DNA of 64,000 bases from Gordonia hankookensis (GTDB lineage: Bacteria; Actinomycetota; Actinomycetes; Mycobacteriales; Mycobacteriaceae): the NCBI RefSeq assembly GCF_014673215.1, contig NZ_JACWMS010000003.1:186001-250000 (forward strand), in the 5' to 3' direction. Positions 35,387 through 44,160 of this stretch are shown here, one piece after another (within the stretch, counting starts at the first letter, position 1; the number at the start of each line of letters is the position of its first letter). Position numbers and translations under genes: made by a program. The notes under the pieces were generated by a model. It was not told where the DNA came from, made no database searches, and worked only from the letters and a program-made list of their open reading frames with translations.

Positions 35387-35443
35387 CCGAGTCACGCTGG
35401 TCGAAGTCACGCTCCTGCAGAGAAGATCGGACACCACACAGCC

Positions 35444-37384
35444 ATGACGACATACTTCATCACCGGCGGCAGCGGATTCATCGGCCGCCGCGTCATCGAA
35501 CGCCTCCTCACCGTCGAGCCCGATGCCCGCATTCACGCCCTGGTGCGTGCGCAGACGCTGCCGCGGTTCAGCCAGATGCTCACCGACATGGATGCCACCG
35601 GCCAGGTCACGCCGGTCATCGGTGACGTGACCACCCCAGGACTCGCGGTCGGCGGTGCCGAACTCCCCGACATCGACCACGTCATCCACCTCGCGGCGAT
35701 CTACGACATGACCGCCGATGCCGACGCCCAGCAGGCCGCGAACGTGGAGGGCACGGCCCGCGTGGCCGATTTCGCGCTCACGGCAGGCGCGATGATGCAC
35801 CACGTCTCCTCGATCGCAGTGGCCGGCGACCATCGCGGAACCTTCACCGAGGATGATTTCGATGCCGGACAAGGGTTTCCGTCGCCCTACCACCGGACCA
35901 AGTTCGAGGCCGAGAAAGTGGTCCGCGAGCGCGAGGGACTGCGTTGGCGCGTCTACCGACCGTCGATCGTCGTCGGCGATTCACGCACCGGCGAGATGGA
36001 CAAGATAGACGGCCCGTATTACTTCTTCGGTCACCTCGGGATGCTGGGCCATCTGCCTGCCGGACTTCCCCTCCCGATGCCGGATCTCGGCAACACAAAC
36101 ATCGTTCCCGTCGACTTCGTGGCCGGTTCGATCGTCGCGCTCTGCAGCCTCGAACCGGAGCGCAGTGGGATCGTCTACCACCTCGCCGATCCCCGACGGC
36201 GCACGATCACCGGGATGTACAACGCGATCGCGCCCGGATTCCATGGGCCACAAGGTCGCAACGTGATTCCCAACGGGATCGTCGAGCCGTTTCTCACGCT
36301 GGCCGGCACCGGGCCGCTACGAGTGGGTCGGGATCTCCTCGCCACCCAGCAGGGCATCCCGCCCGCTCTCCTCGACACCGTGTCACTGACCGTCGACTTC
36401 CGATCCGACGACACGATCGCCGCACTCCGTGAGCGTGGGATCATGTTGCCGGACCTCGACGACTACGGCCCCCGGCTCTGGAAATACTGGGCGGCGCACC
36501 TCGACCCCGCCCGGCATCGTCACAACGATTCGCGTGGACCGTTGGTCGGCAAGAACATCCTCATCACCGGAGGCTCCAGCGGGATCGGCAAGGCAACCGC
36601 GCGGATGTGCGTGGCGCGCGGGGCGAACGTGTTCATCGTCGCCCGTCACGCCGACGACCTCGATGCCGCGGCGGCCGAACTCTCGGCGACCGCGAGCAAG
36701 GACGGCGTGCCACCCGGGCGGGTACACAACTACCAGTGCGACATCACCGACGAGGAGTCTGTCGCCGGGTTTGTCAAAACGCTTCTCGCCGAACATGACC
36801 ACGTCGACGTCCTGGTCAACAACGCGGGGCGTTCGATCCGTCGGGCCACCATCAATTCGACCGACCGGTTGCACGACTACCAGCGACTCATGGCGGTGAA
36901 CTACTTCGGCGCGGTCAACCTCGTCCTCGGTCTGCTCCCGCACATGGTCGAGCGGCAGGCCGGCCACATCGTGAACGTGACCTCGATCGCCGTGCAGTCC
37001 CGTGGTGGCCGGTTCGGTGCGTATGCCGCGTCGAAGGCCGCTCTCGAGGCATTCAGCGATGTGACGAGTACCGAAACCCTCTCCGACCACGTCACGTTCA
37101 CCAACGTGCGGCTCCCCCTCGTGCGGACACGGATGATCGCGCCCACGGAGGCCTACGCGAATCAGGCAGGCGTGTGGGGTGTGGACAAGGCGGCGGCCCG
37201 GGTGCTGCACGGCATCCTGGAGCGACCCCGGCGCGTGGGTTCGGCGGTGGGCGCCCTGGCCGAGATCGGCCACCGGTTCGCGCCAGGGCTGACCACGCGA
37301 ATCCTCCACCAGGAGTACCTCGCCTTCGGTGAATCGGCTGCCGCACTGGGCAAGCCGAACCCTGATGGCGACGGCAGCGCATGA
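35444..37384 (+). CDS. acrA1: Fused two-domain fatty acyl-CoA reductase (AcrA1/FcrA-like)
   Basis: A 646-residue fusion of two Rossmann domains. Residues 1-340 are an extended SDR/reductase with GGSGFIG (8-14) and YHRTK (Tyr149, Lys153). Residues 365-646 are a classical SDR with TGGSSGIG (375-382), NNAG (459-462) and YAASK (Tyr527, Lys531). This arrangement and length match M. tuberculosis Rv3391, an acyl-CoA reductase making fatty aldehydes or alcohols for wax esters, which also lies between dnaE2 and imuB. Both active sites look intact. It overlaps the next gene (ATGA). Confidence 0.88.
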   Translation: MTTYFITGGSGFIGRRVIERLLTVEPDARIHALVRAQTLPRFSQMLTDMDATGQVTPVIGDVTTPGLAVGGAELPDIDHVIHLAAIYDMTADADAQQAANVEGTARVADFALTAGAMMHHVSSIAVAGDHRGTFTEDDFDAGQGFPSPYHRTKFEAEKVVREREGLRWRVYRPSIVVGDSRTGEMDKIDGPYYFFGHLGMLGHLPAGLPLPMPDLGNTNIVPVDFVAGSIVALCSLEPERSGIVYHLADPRRRTITGMYNAIAPGFHGPQGRNVIPNGIVEPFLTLAGTGPLRVGRDLLATQQGIPPALLDTVSLTVDFRSDDTIAALRERGIMLPDLDDYGPRLWKYWAAHLDPARHRHNDSRGPLVGKNILITGGSSGIGKATARMCVARGANVFIVARHADDLDAAAAELSATASKDGVPPGRVHNYQCDITDEESVAGFVKTLLAEHDHVDVLVNNAGRSIRRATINSTDRLHDYQRLMAVNYFGAVNLVLGLLPHMVERQAGHIVNVTSIAVQSRGGRFGAYAASKAALEAFSDVTSTETLSDHVTFTNVRLPLVRTRMIAPTEAYANQAGVWGVDKAAARVLHGILERPRRVGSAVGALAEIGHRFAPGLTTRILHQEYLAFGESAAALGKPNPDGDGSA

Positions 37385-38457
37385 CCGACACACCGTTCCT
37401 CTCGGTCGACGTCGCGCGGCTCGACCGCAACATCGGATCCGTTGCCGAACGCGCACGGGCCGCGGGCATCGACTTGCGGCCACATGCGAAGACCCACAAG
37501 TGCGCCGAGATCGCCCGGCGGCAGCTTGCGGCAGGAGCGGTCGGGTTGACGGTCGCGACCATCGGTGAGGCGGAGGCATTTGCCTCGATCGCACCGGACC
37601 GGGCGGATCTGTTCATCGCGTATCCGCTCTGGGTGTCCGGCGACAAGGGCCCTCGGCTTCGTGCCCTCGCCGAGCAGGCCCGACTTCGCCTGGCCGTCGA
37701 CTCCGCACAGGGTGCGCGACAACTCGCTGTGGAGATCGGCGATGCCGATGCCGACGTCGTGGTGGAGATCGACTCCGGACAGCACCGAACCGGCGCCGAC
37801 CCCGCGGAATCCGGCGTGATCGCGGCCGCAGCAGCAGATGCGGGCCTGCGGGTGGTCGGTGTGTTCACCTTCCCCGGCCACGGATACGGCCCCGGCGATG
37901 CACGTCTCCGGGCCGCGCAGCAGGAGGTGGCCGCATTGTCGGTGGCCACCGAACGACTGCGGGACAGCGGGATCGAGCCTGTGGTGCGCAGTGGCGGATC
38001 CACGCCCACGATCGAGTTCGCCGAGCCAGGGGTGCTGACCGAGATCCGACCGGGCGTGTACCCGTTCAACGACGCGCAGCAGGTGGAACTCGGATCGTGC
38101 GGTTTGGCAGATGTCGCGCTGTGCGCCGTCGCCACCGTGGTCCACCGAACCGGCGATCGCATCGTCGTGGATGCGGGCAGCAAGATCCTCGGCGCCGACC
38201 GTCCGCCATGGACCTCGGGGTTCGGACGCTTGCTCGACACACCTGATGCGACCATCACGTCACTCTCGGAACACCATGCGGTGATCCGGTTCCCGTCGGA
38301 TACCGCCCCTGCCGCCATGCCGGTCCTCGGCGACCGGTTGCGGGTGATACCCAATCACGTGTGTACCGCCGTCAATCTCGTCGACGAATTGGTCGCCGAG
38401 ATGCCCGACGGAGCGACGACCGGGTGGTCGGTGATCGCCCGCGGCGCCAACTCATGA
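37381..38457 (+). CDS. D-threonine aldolase / D-serine dehydratase-like PLP enzyme
   Basis: A 358-residue alanine racemase-fold enzyme. RPHAKTHK at 33-40 carries the PLP lysine (Lys37), DSGQHRTG is typical of the family, and PNHVCTAVNL near the C-terminus gives the His-x-Cys metal site of D-serine dehydratases and D-threonine aldolases. It therefore probably cleaves a D-hydroxyamino acid. It is translationally coupled to the acyl-CoA reductase, an odd partner. It ends 7 bases from the convergent imuB stop. Confidence 0.85.
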   Translation: MTDTPFLSVDVARLDRNIGSVAERARAAGIDLRPHAKTHKCAEIARRQLAAGAVGLTVATIGEAEAFASIAPDRADLFIAYPLWVSGDKGPRLRALAEQARLRLAVDSAQGARQLAVEIGDADADVVVEIDSGQHRTGADPAESGVIAAAAADAGLRVVGVFTFPGHGYGPGDARLRAAQQEVAALSVATERLRDSGIEPVVRSGGSTPTIEFAEPGVLTEIRPGVYPFNDAQQVELGSCGLADVALCAVATVVHRTGDRIVVDAGSKILGADRPPWTSGFGRLLDTPDATITSLSEHHAVIRFPSDTAPAAMPVLGDRLRVIPNHVCTAVNLVDELVAEMPDGATTGWSVIARGANS

Positions 38458-38464
38458 TGACCGG

Positions 38465-40075
38465 TCACTCGTAAACCCCCTCGACCACCCACTTCTCCGC
38501 CCGATAGCTCAGCAACAGCGCACGCGAGTCGTCGAGCAGGACCTGTGCCCGTGCGGTGATCCCCCCCGTATCCGAGTCGATGCCGGTGGGCCAGGGTCCG
38601 GCCCACCAGCGCAGTTCCCAGACGCCGCCTCGTGTCCGACCGCGACGTTCCATCCGAATCGTGGTGGGTTCGGTGGAGAAACAACCCCGGGCGGTCACCT
38701 CCACCGGGCTCCCGGTCAGGTCGAGCATCTGGATCGGGGTGTCCAGCAACACCGCTGGGGTCGGTTGCGGCAGCCGACCCGGCCACGGCGCATCGGGATT
38801 GCGCGCCGGGATCCGTTCGTCCCCGAGGGACACCATCGTGATCCGGTCTCCGGGACCACGTCCGCCACTCCGGATCGGGAGTTGCACGGCGTCACCGCCG
38901 AGCAGCCCCTGTACCCGGACCAGGGACCGACGGGCCCGCTCGTCGACCTCCGGATCCTCGGGTAACCCGTTGCCGTTCAACGAGTACTGCAGTGCTCCGG
39001 CAGCGACCACCTCGACCGGTTCGAGGCGCAGTACATCGATCGGCGAATCCGGCCGCCCCTCCGCACCGGCCCGGCCACCGGTCAGCCACCCCTCGAGCTG
39101 CCAGCGGATGCGGTCCGCGGTGGCCTCCGGGGTCAGCGGCTGGGCACATCTCCAGGTCCGGGAATGACGCTGTCCCCGTTCGGTGACCGCCTCCACGGTG
39201 AGCCGCGTGCAGGCAACCGATGCCGCAGCCAACCGTCGTGCCAGCGCATCGGCCAGCCGACGGCCGAGGAACGCCGCCGCATCGACGCGATCGATCGGCG
39301 GATCACAGCGATGCTCGATCACCAGATCGACCGGGGAGATCTGTCCCGACGGCGGTCGGCCTGGTACGGCGTTGGCCAGTCGGTGGGCGGTCATGGCATC
39401 GGCGGAGAATCGGGTCGCGACATCGCCTGCAGGCAGATCGGCAAAGGCGCCGATCGTCGAGATCCCCAGGCGACGGAGCAGATCGACCAACTCGGTCCTG
39501 GTCGGATCGCTCAGACTGTGTTCGACGGCGAGGTCGGCAACCGGCCGGCCGGCCAGATAGACGGCATCACCACCCGGCTCGACGTGAGCGCCGTGCCGTG
39601 CCGCCAACACCGCGGTGAACAGCTGGTCGGCCACCCCAACATGCGCCTCGACACCGGATACGGCCACCGCATCGATCAGTTTCTCGGCAAGTACGTCCTC
39701 GCCACCGAAATACCGGGTGGCATTGGACGAGGGCACCACCAGGAGTCCCGGACGGAGCACCTCGACGACCGGCACCAGATCTGCCACCGCCGCGACCACC
39801 GGCTCGAAGAACCTGCCGTCGCGATGATCGTCGGTGGTGACGACGGTCATCTCCGGACAGGCCGACTGCGCCTGCCGTTTACGCATCCCACGCCGCACAC
39901 CCACGCTGCGCGCCGGCGCCGAGCAGGCGATCACGCGATTGGCGTGCAGCACCGCGATCGGATGCTGTGGCGGGAGGTCGTCGGCCATCGCGGCGGCCGT
40001 CGCGGGCCAGTCCGGACACCACAGCGCGAGAACACGGCCGGCGGGGGTGACCGGCGAGGTCATCGGCGCCGCCAT
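38465..40075 (-). CDS. imuB: ImuB, inactive Y-family polymerase homologue
   Basis: A 536-residue Y-family-like protein. The N-terminus VLALWCPDWPA replaces the catalytic DxD region, so it lacks polymerase activity, as known for ImuB; it links ImuA' and DnaE2 to the sliding clamp. VRVQGLLGGDAVQLP and the C-terminal WVVEGVYE are typical. The place of the clamp-binding motif (QLPLWG in M. tuberculosis) reads QYSLNG at 363-368 here. It overlaps imuA' by one base (TGATG), so the two form an operon behind an SOS box. Confidence 0.93.
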   Translation of the reverse strand: MAAPMTSPVTPAGRVLALWCPDWPATAAAMADDLPPQHPIAVLHANRVIACSAPARSVGVRRGMRKRQAQSACPEMTVVTTDDHRDGRFFEPVVAAVADLVPVVEVLRPGLLVVPSSNATRYFGGEDVLAEKLIDAVAVSGVEAHVGVADQLFTAVLAARHGAHVEPGGDAVYLAGRPVADLAVEHSLSDPTRTELVDLLRRLGISTIGAFADLPAGDVATRFSADAMTAHRLANAVPGRPPSGQISPVDLVIEHRCDPPIDRVDAAAFLGRRLADALARRLAAASVACTRLTVEAVTERGQRHSRTWRCAQPLTPEATADRIRWQLEGWLTGGRAGAEGRPDSPIDVLRLEPVEVVAAGALQYSLNGNGLPEDPEVDERARRSLVRVQGLLGGDAVQLPIRSGGRGPGDRITMVSLGDERIPARNPDAPWPGRLPQPTPAVLLDTPIQMLDLTGSPVEVTARGCFSTEPTTIRMERRGRTRGGVWELRWWAGPWPTGIDSDTGGITARAQVLLDDSRALLLSYRAEKWVVEGVYE

Positions 40076-40848
40076 CAGTTGGCCACCGCAAGACCCGGAC
40101 GCGTCGGCGACGGCACCAGATCCACCTGCCCGGTGGCACCGAAACCTCCTGCCACCAAATCGATCTCACCGGTCTCACGTTGATGTCCCCGATCGCTGAC
40201 GGACACCTGCAGAGACATCCCGCCGAGCCGTCCATACCCGGCTCGGGCCGTGGCGAGGTCGATCGAACCGGTGCCGCCGGGCAGATGCCGGTAGGCCACC
40301 ACCTCCGCGTCCAGGCGGAGGTGCGCGCCTGGCCACGTCCCGCCTGCAGTGATCAATGTCGACAACTGCTTGCGGACCCGACCCATCACCACCCGTGTCC
40401 GGGATGGCGGCACCGCGACGTCGCCCAGGCCCAGCACGACCAGATCCATCCCGTCGAGCAGCACCCCCGCCACCTCGATCGGGTCGACCCCCGGATTCGG
40501 GACCGCGGCGATCCGTGACAGATCGCCGCCGAGTTCCGCGACCGCCCCGTAGTTGAGTTGGGGCAGACCCACGATCCCCACCTGGCGACCCGACCCGCTC
40601 ACCGATGCGATCACCGACAACAGGATCGATCGGGCGCCGGAGATCGCGACCACACTCCCCCGGGCAAGGCCACGTCGGGGCAGCAGATCGGCCAGCGCCC
40701 CCGGCACCGGCAACACCCCGGCCGATCGGTCGGCAACCTCGACAGAGTGGTGATCGGGGCGTCCCGACATCACCGCGATCTGACGTCGGAGACGATCGAG
40801 ATCGTGGCTCACCGCCCCATCTGTGACAACACCCGCAGACGTACCCAT
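40075..40848 (-). CDS. imuA': ImuA' mutasome accessory protein
   Basis: A 257-residue protein with a RecA-like core and no intact Walker A motif (GLARGSVVAISGARSILL in its place), as in mycobacterial ImuA' (Rv3395c). It acts with ImuB and DnaE2 in damage-induced mutagenesis. ATG 40848 has GGAGG 5 bases upstream. An SOS box lies 57 bases before the start. Confidence 0.9.
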   Translation of the reverse strand: MGTSAGVVTDGAVSHDLDRLRRQIAVMSGRPDHHSVEVADRSAGVLPVPGALADLLPRRGLARGSVVAISGARSILLSVIASVSGSGRQVGIVGLPQLNYGAVAELGGDLSRIAAVPNPGVDPIEVAGVLLDGMDLVVLGLGDVAVPPSRTRVVMGRVRKQLSTLITAGGTWPGAHLRLDAEVVAYRHLPGGTGSIDLATARAGYGRLGGMSLQVSVSDRGHQRETGEIDLVAGGFGATGQVDLVPSPTRPGLAVAN

Positions 40849-40904
40849 ACACCCTCCTGAACTGCGACTTTCCGCAATCAGCGCGCAGGGAAGATGCATG
40901 CTGT

Positions 40905-40920
40905 TCGAACATGTTTTCGA
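40905..40920 (-). promoter_or_regulatory. LexA SOS box of imuA'-imuB
   Basis: On the minus strand this reads TCGAAAACATGTTCGA, one mismatch from TCGAAC-N4-GTTCGA. It lies upstream of imuA' in the position expected for LexA control of the mutasome operon. Confidence 0.88.
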
Positions 40921-41005
40921 TTCGATTCAATCCTAGGACGGCCCACCGACAACCGTCAACGCACCCCTCAACCCCACCCCTCCCTCCCTCCCCCACACAC
41001 AAGCT

Positions 41006-41082
41006 CCCGCAGCCGCGACGGTTCCCGTCATCCGCGACGGGAAAAAGGGGGCGCGGATGACGGGAACCGTCGCGGCTGCGGG
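41006..41082. repeat. Perfect 31-bp inverted repeat with 15-base loop
   Basis: Arm 41006-41036 is the exact reverse complement of arm 41052-41082. On the minus strand the loop contains CCCCCTTTTTCCC. It begins 20 bases after the stop of the minus-strand radical SAM gene and is much longer than a usual terminator. It may be that gene's terminator or a dispersed palindromic element. Confidence 0.85.
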
Positions 41083-41102
41083 GGGGGACTACCGGGGGTG
41101 GG

Positions 41103-42125
41103 TCAGAAGAGGGTGAGGGTCTGCTGCAACTCGGGCCTCGCGACCGGCTCCGCCGGCGTCGCCGATCCTCGCAGGCCCTGGGCTCCCGCCAGACCGTACT
41201 GCTGTACCAGCGGCCGCATCCGGTCGCGCAACCATGCCGAGTACTCCGGCGTGACATAGGCACCCCGCCCGTAGAGACCGCGGTACCGGCGCACCAGGGC
41301 CGGATGATGCTCGGCCAACCACTCCATGAACCACGGCTTGGTGGATCCACGCAGATGCATGGGGAACGCGGTCACCCCGGCCGCACCCGCATCGGCGAGC
41401 GCCGACAACAAGTCGTCGAGATGCGAGGTGGAATCACTCAGATACGGGATCACCGGCGCCACCATCACGTGCGGGGCGAAGCCCGCATCGGCGATCGCGC
41501 GGATCAGTTCCAGCCGCGCCCTCGGCGACGGCGTGCCCGGCTCCAGCGACTTCTGCAGCTCGGCATCGTGCATCGCCAGCGAGATCGCGATGCTCACCGG
41601 GACCTTGCGCGCGGCCTGCCGCAACAAGGGCAGGTCCCGGCGCAGCAACGTCCCCTTCGTCAGGATCGAGAACGGGGTCGCCGACTCCGCGAGTGCCGAG
41701 ATCACCCCCGGCATCAGCCGATACCGCCCCTCGGCCCGCTGGTAGGGATCGGTGTTGGTCCCCAACGCGACCGTCTCCCGACTCCATGACCGGCGCCGCA
41801 GTTCCTTGCGGAGCACGGCCGCCACGTTGAGCTTGACCACGACCTGACTGTCGAAGTCCTGCCCGGCGTCGAGATCGAGGTACTCGTGCGTCGGCCGCGC
41901 GAAACAGTACCGACACGCATGGGTGCAGCCCCGAAATGTGTTGACCGTGAACCGGAACGGCAGGTTCGCGGCATCCGGAACCCGGTTGAGGGCACTCTTG
42001 GCCAGCACCTCGTGGAAGGTGACACCTTCGAATTCGGGGGTCTGCACCGAGCGCACGAGACCCGCCTTGCCCAGGCCGGGCAGCGCGCCGTCGTCGACCT
42101 CGACCCCCTGGTCGGACCACCGCAT
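41103..42125 (-). CDS. Radical SAM protein, Rv2578c/SplB-like
   Basis: A 340-residue radical SAM enzyme. The 4Fe-4S motif is GCTHACRYC (Cys67, Cys71, Cys74), followed by TNTDPYQRAEG and a TIM-barrel core (PFSILTKGT, SIAISLAM). The family, typified by Rv2578c, is related to spore photoproduct lyase, but its reaction is unknown. An SOS-like box lies 8 bases before the start, overlapping a possible TATGTT -10, so it is probably damage induced, suggesting a DNA repair or tolerance role. It sits beside imuA'-imuB. Confidence 0.85.
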   Translation of the reverse strand: MRWSDQGVEVDDGALPGLGKAGLVRSVQTPEFEGVTFHEVLAKSALNRVPDAANLPFRFTVNTFRGCTHACRYCFARPTHEYLDLDAGQDFDSQVVVKLNVAAVLRKELRRRSWSRETVALGTNTDPYQRAEGRYRLMPGVISALAESATPFSILTKGTLLRRDLPLLRQAARKVPVSIAISLAMHDAELQKSLEPGTPSPRARLELIRAIADAGFAPHVMVAPVIPYLSDSTSHLDDLLSALADAGAAGVTAFPMHLRGSTKPWFMEWLAEHHPALVRRYRGLYGRGAYVTPEYSAWLRDRMRPLVQQYGLAGAQGLRGSATPAEPVARPELQQTLTLF

Positions 42126-42133
42126 ACCCAGAG

Positions 42134-42149
42134 TCGAACATATGTGCGA
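42134..42149. promoter_or_regulatory. SOS-like box between radical SAM and kinase genes
   Basis: TCGAACATATGTGCGA has one mismatch from TCGAAC-N4-GTTCGA. It is 8 bases upstream of the radical SAM start and about 57 bases before the divergent kinase start, so LexA here could act on the first and possibly the second. Confidence 0.8.
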
Positions 42150-42193
42150 TCACCCTGTCAAGCGCGGGCGCACCCGACCCCGACCGGCACGAC

Positions 42194-42199
42194 TATCAT
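42194..42199 (+). promoter_or_regulatory. -10 hexamer TATCAT of the kinase gene
   Basis: TATCAT is a good -10 and lies 7 bases before ATG 42207, with no ribosome site visible. This suggests a leaderless transcript and decides between the two in-frame ATG codons (42198 lies inside the hexamer region). Confidence 0.5.
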
Positions 42200-42206
42200 G
42201 CAGCCT

Positions 42207-43427
42207 ATGTCGACCACCCATGAGGGCCACCGCACGCCAGGGCCGCAGTACCTGGTGGCCGGGCGCTACCGTCTGCAGTCGCGTATCGGCGGCGGCGGTA
42301 TGGGCACGGTGTGGTTGGCCCGCGACCAACTGCTGGCCCGCGACGTCGCAGTGAAGCAGGTGGTCTCCACCGAAGGCCTCAGCGACGAGACGGCCGAGAA
42401 CGTCCGCAAGCGCGCAATGCGGGAGGGCCGGATCGCGGCCAGGCTATCCCATCGCAATGCGGTCGCCATGCACGACGTCGCCCTCGACAGCGGAGAACCG
42501 TGGCTGGTGATGGAGTACCTCCCCTCCCGGAGTGTCGCCCAGATACTGCACACCACAAGAACTCTGGGGCCCCAGCAGGCCGCCCAGATCGGCGCCCAGG
42601 TGGCCGACGCGATGACCGAGGCGCATGTCGCAGGCATCATCCACCGCGACATCAAACCGGGCAACATCCTGATCACGACGACCGGTCGCAACGCAGGACT
42701 GGTGAAGATCACCGACTTCGGCATCTCCCGCGTGAAGGACGACGTGAGCCTCACACAGACGGGCGTGATCACCGGTACCCCTGCATATTTCGCGCCCGAG
42801 GTCGCCCGCGGCGCCGAGCCCGGAGAAGCATCGGACGTCTACTCCCTGGGCGCGACGGTGTACACCGTCGTCGAGGGGCAGCCACCGTTCGGGGTCGACG
42901 ACAACTCATTGGTGTTGCTGCACAAGGTCGCTCGTGCACAGATCAACCCGATGACAAAGGCGGGCGAACTGCGACCCGTCCTGTTGCGCATGCTCGAACC
43001 CAACCCGGCGAAGCGACCGACCATGAGCGAGTCCCGAGATCTGCTCGCGCAGGTGGCCGCAGGTCCGCGTGGGTCGGTGCATCAGGCGCTGACCAGCCCG
43101 CTCACCAAGCCCGACGGCGGGGTCCCGGTGTGGGCACAACGAGCACCCCGGCCACCACGGACCCACCCGACCGGTACGCACCTGCCGGTCGGCGGACCGT
43201 CGGCGCACGGGCGTCCCGGACCGACACTCCAGGGACCCCCACCCACCCTGTCGACCGATCCGTCGCACACGACCTTCGAGTCCACAAGCCGATACCGGCC
43301 GGACGAGCCCGGGACGAGCCCGGCCGGCAAGCCGTCGACATCGACCACAGCACTGGCGATCTCGATCCTGGCGTTCTTCGTCATCCTCGCGATCGTGGTG
43401 GTCCTACTGATCGCACTCGCCGGCTGA
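42207..43427 (+). CDS. Membrane Ser/Thr protein kinase (PknB-like)
   Basis: A 406-residue Hanks-type kinase. GGGGMG (28-33) is the Gly loop, Lys50 in AVKQV binds ATP, HRDIKPGN (146-153) and DFG (170-172) complete the catalytic site. A Pro-rich juxtamembrane linker (about 290-375) leads to one C-terminal membrane helix with almost no outer domain, so the sensor part is missing and it may sense through the membrane or the cytosol. It is convergent with the response regulator and divergent from the radical SAM gene. Confidence 0.92.
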   Translation: MSTTHEGHRTPGPQYLVAGRYRLQSRIGGGGMGTVWLARDQLLARDVAVKQVVSTEGLSDETAENVRKRAMREGRIAARLSHRNAVAMHDVALDSGEPWLVMEYLPSRSVAQILHTTRTLGPQQAAQIGAQVADAMTEAHVAGIIHRDIKPGNILITTTGRNAGLVKITDFGISRVKDDVSLTQTGVITGTPAYFAPEVARGAEPGEASDVYSLGATVYTVVEGQPPFGVDDNSLVLLHKVARAQINPMTKAGELRPVLLRMLEPNPAKRPTMSESRDLLAQVAAGPRGSVHQALTSPLTKPDGGVPVWAQRAPRPPRTHPTGTHLPVGGPSAHGRPGPTLQGPPPTLSTDPSHTTFESTSRYRPDEPGTSPAGKPSTSTTALAISILAFFVILAIVVVLLIALAG

Positions 43428-43488
43428 CGATCGACACGAAACCACGCTCGATCGACGCGGTACTGCGCACGCTCGGCGCGAGTCCGGG

Positions 43489-44160
43489 TCAGCCGATGTG
43501 CCGGGTTGCCGCCCACCGGGTCAGCGCATTCCGGTTCGACTGCTGCGTCTTTCGCAGCACGTTCGAGGCGTGCGTCTCGACCGTCTTGATGGAGATGAAC
43601 AGCTCGTCGGCGATCTCCCGGTAGGTGTAGCCGCGGGCGAGCAGTCGGAGCACCTCCAGTTCGCGCCTGGTGAGCGAGTCGAGCTCGGGGTCGAGCGGTG
43701 GCTCCGGGGCGGTGGAACGACCGGTGAAGGAGTCCAGGACGAAACCGGCGAGACGCGGACTGAAGACCGCGTCGCCGTCGGCGACCCGCCGCACGGCATC
43801 CGCGAGTTCCTTCCCGCCGATGGTCTTGGTGACGTAACCACGTGCCCCGGCACGGATCGTCGCGATGACGTCCTCGGCCGCGTCGGACACGCTGAGCGCC
43901 AAGAAGACCGGCACGCCGTCGGCCGGCATCGCATCGGTGACACCGCGTAACACCGCGACGCCACCACCGGAGGGCATGTGGACGTCGAGCAGGACGACGT
44001 CGGGACGTATCCGCAGGATTCCCTCGACCGCCTCGGCCACGGTGCCCGCCTCGCCGGCCACCAGCAGTCCCGGTTCGGATGCCAATTCGGCGCGCACACC
44101 CGACCGGAACACCGCATGGTCGTCGACGAGAAAGATCCGGCACACCGCCGTGTCGGTCAT
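43489..44160 (-). CDS. LuxR/NarL-type response regulator, EsrR-like
   Basis: A 223-residue regulator. The receiver has the acidic pair DD at 13-14, phosphate acceptor Asp59 in LLDVHMP and Lys111 in TKTIGG. The output is a LuxR helix-turn-helix (LTRRELEVLRLLARGYTYREIADELFISIKTVETH) at about 158-195. It overlaps the sensor kinase gene by 4 bases, so the two are one two-component operon. With the PspC proteins next door, the set resembles the envelope-stress system EsrISR of Corynebacterium. Confidence 0.9.
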   Translation of the reverse strand: MTDTAVCRIFLVDDHAVFRSGVRAELASEPGLLVAGEAGTVAEAVEGILRIRPDVVLLDVHMPSGGGVAVLRGVTDAMPADGVPVFLALSVSDAAEDVIATIRAGARGYVTKTIGGKELADAVRRVADGDAVFSPRLAGFVLDSFTGRSTAPEPPLDPELDSLTRRELEVLRLLARGYTYREIADELFISIKTVETHASNVLRKTQQSNRNALTRWAATRHIG

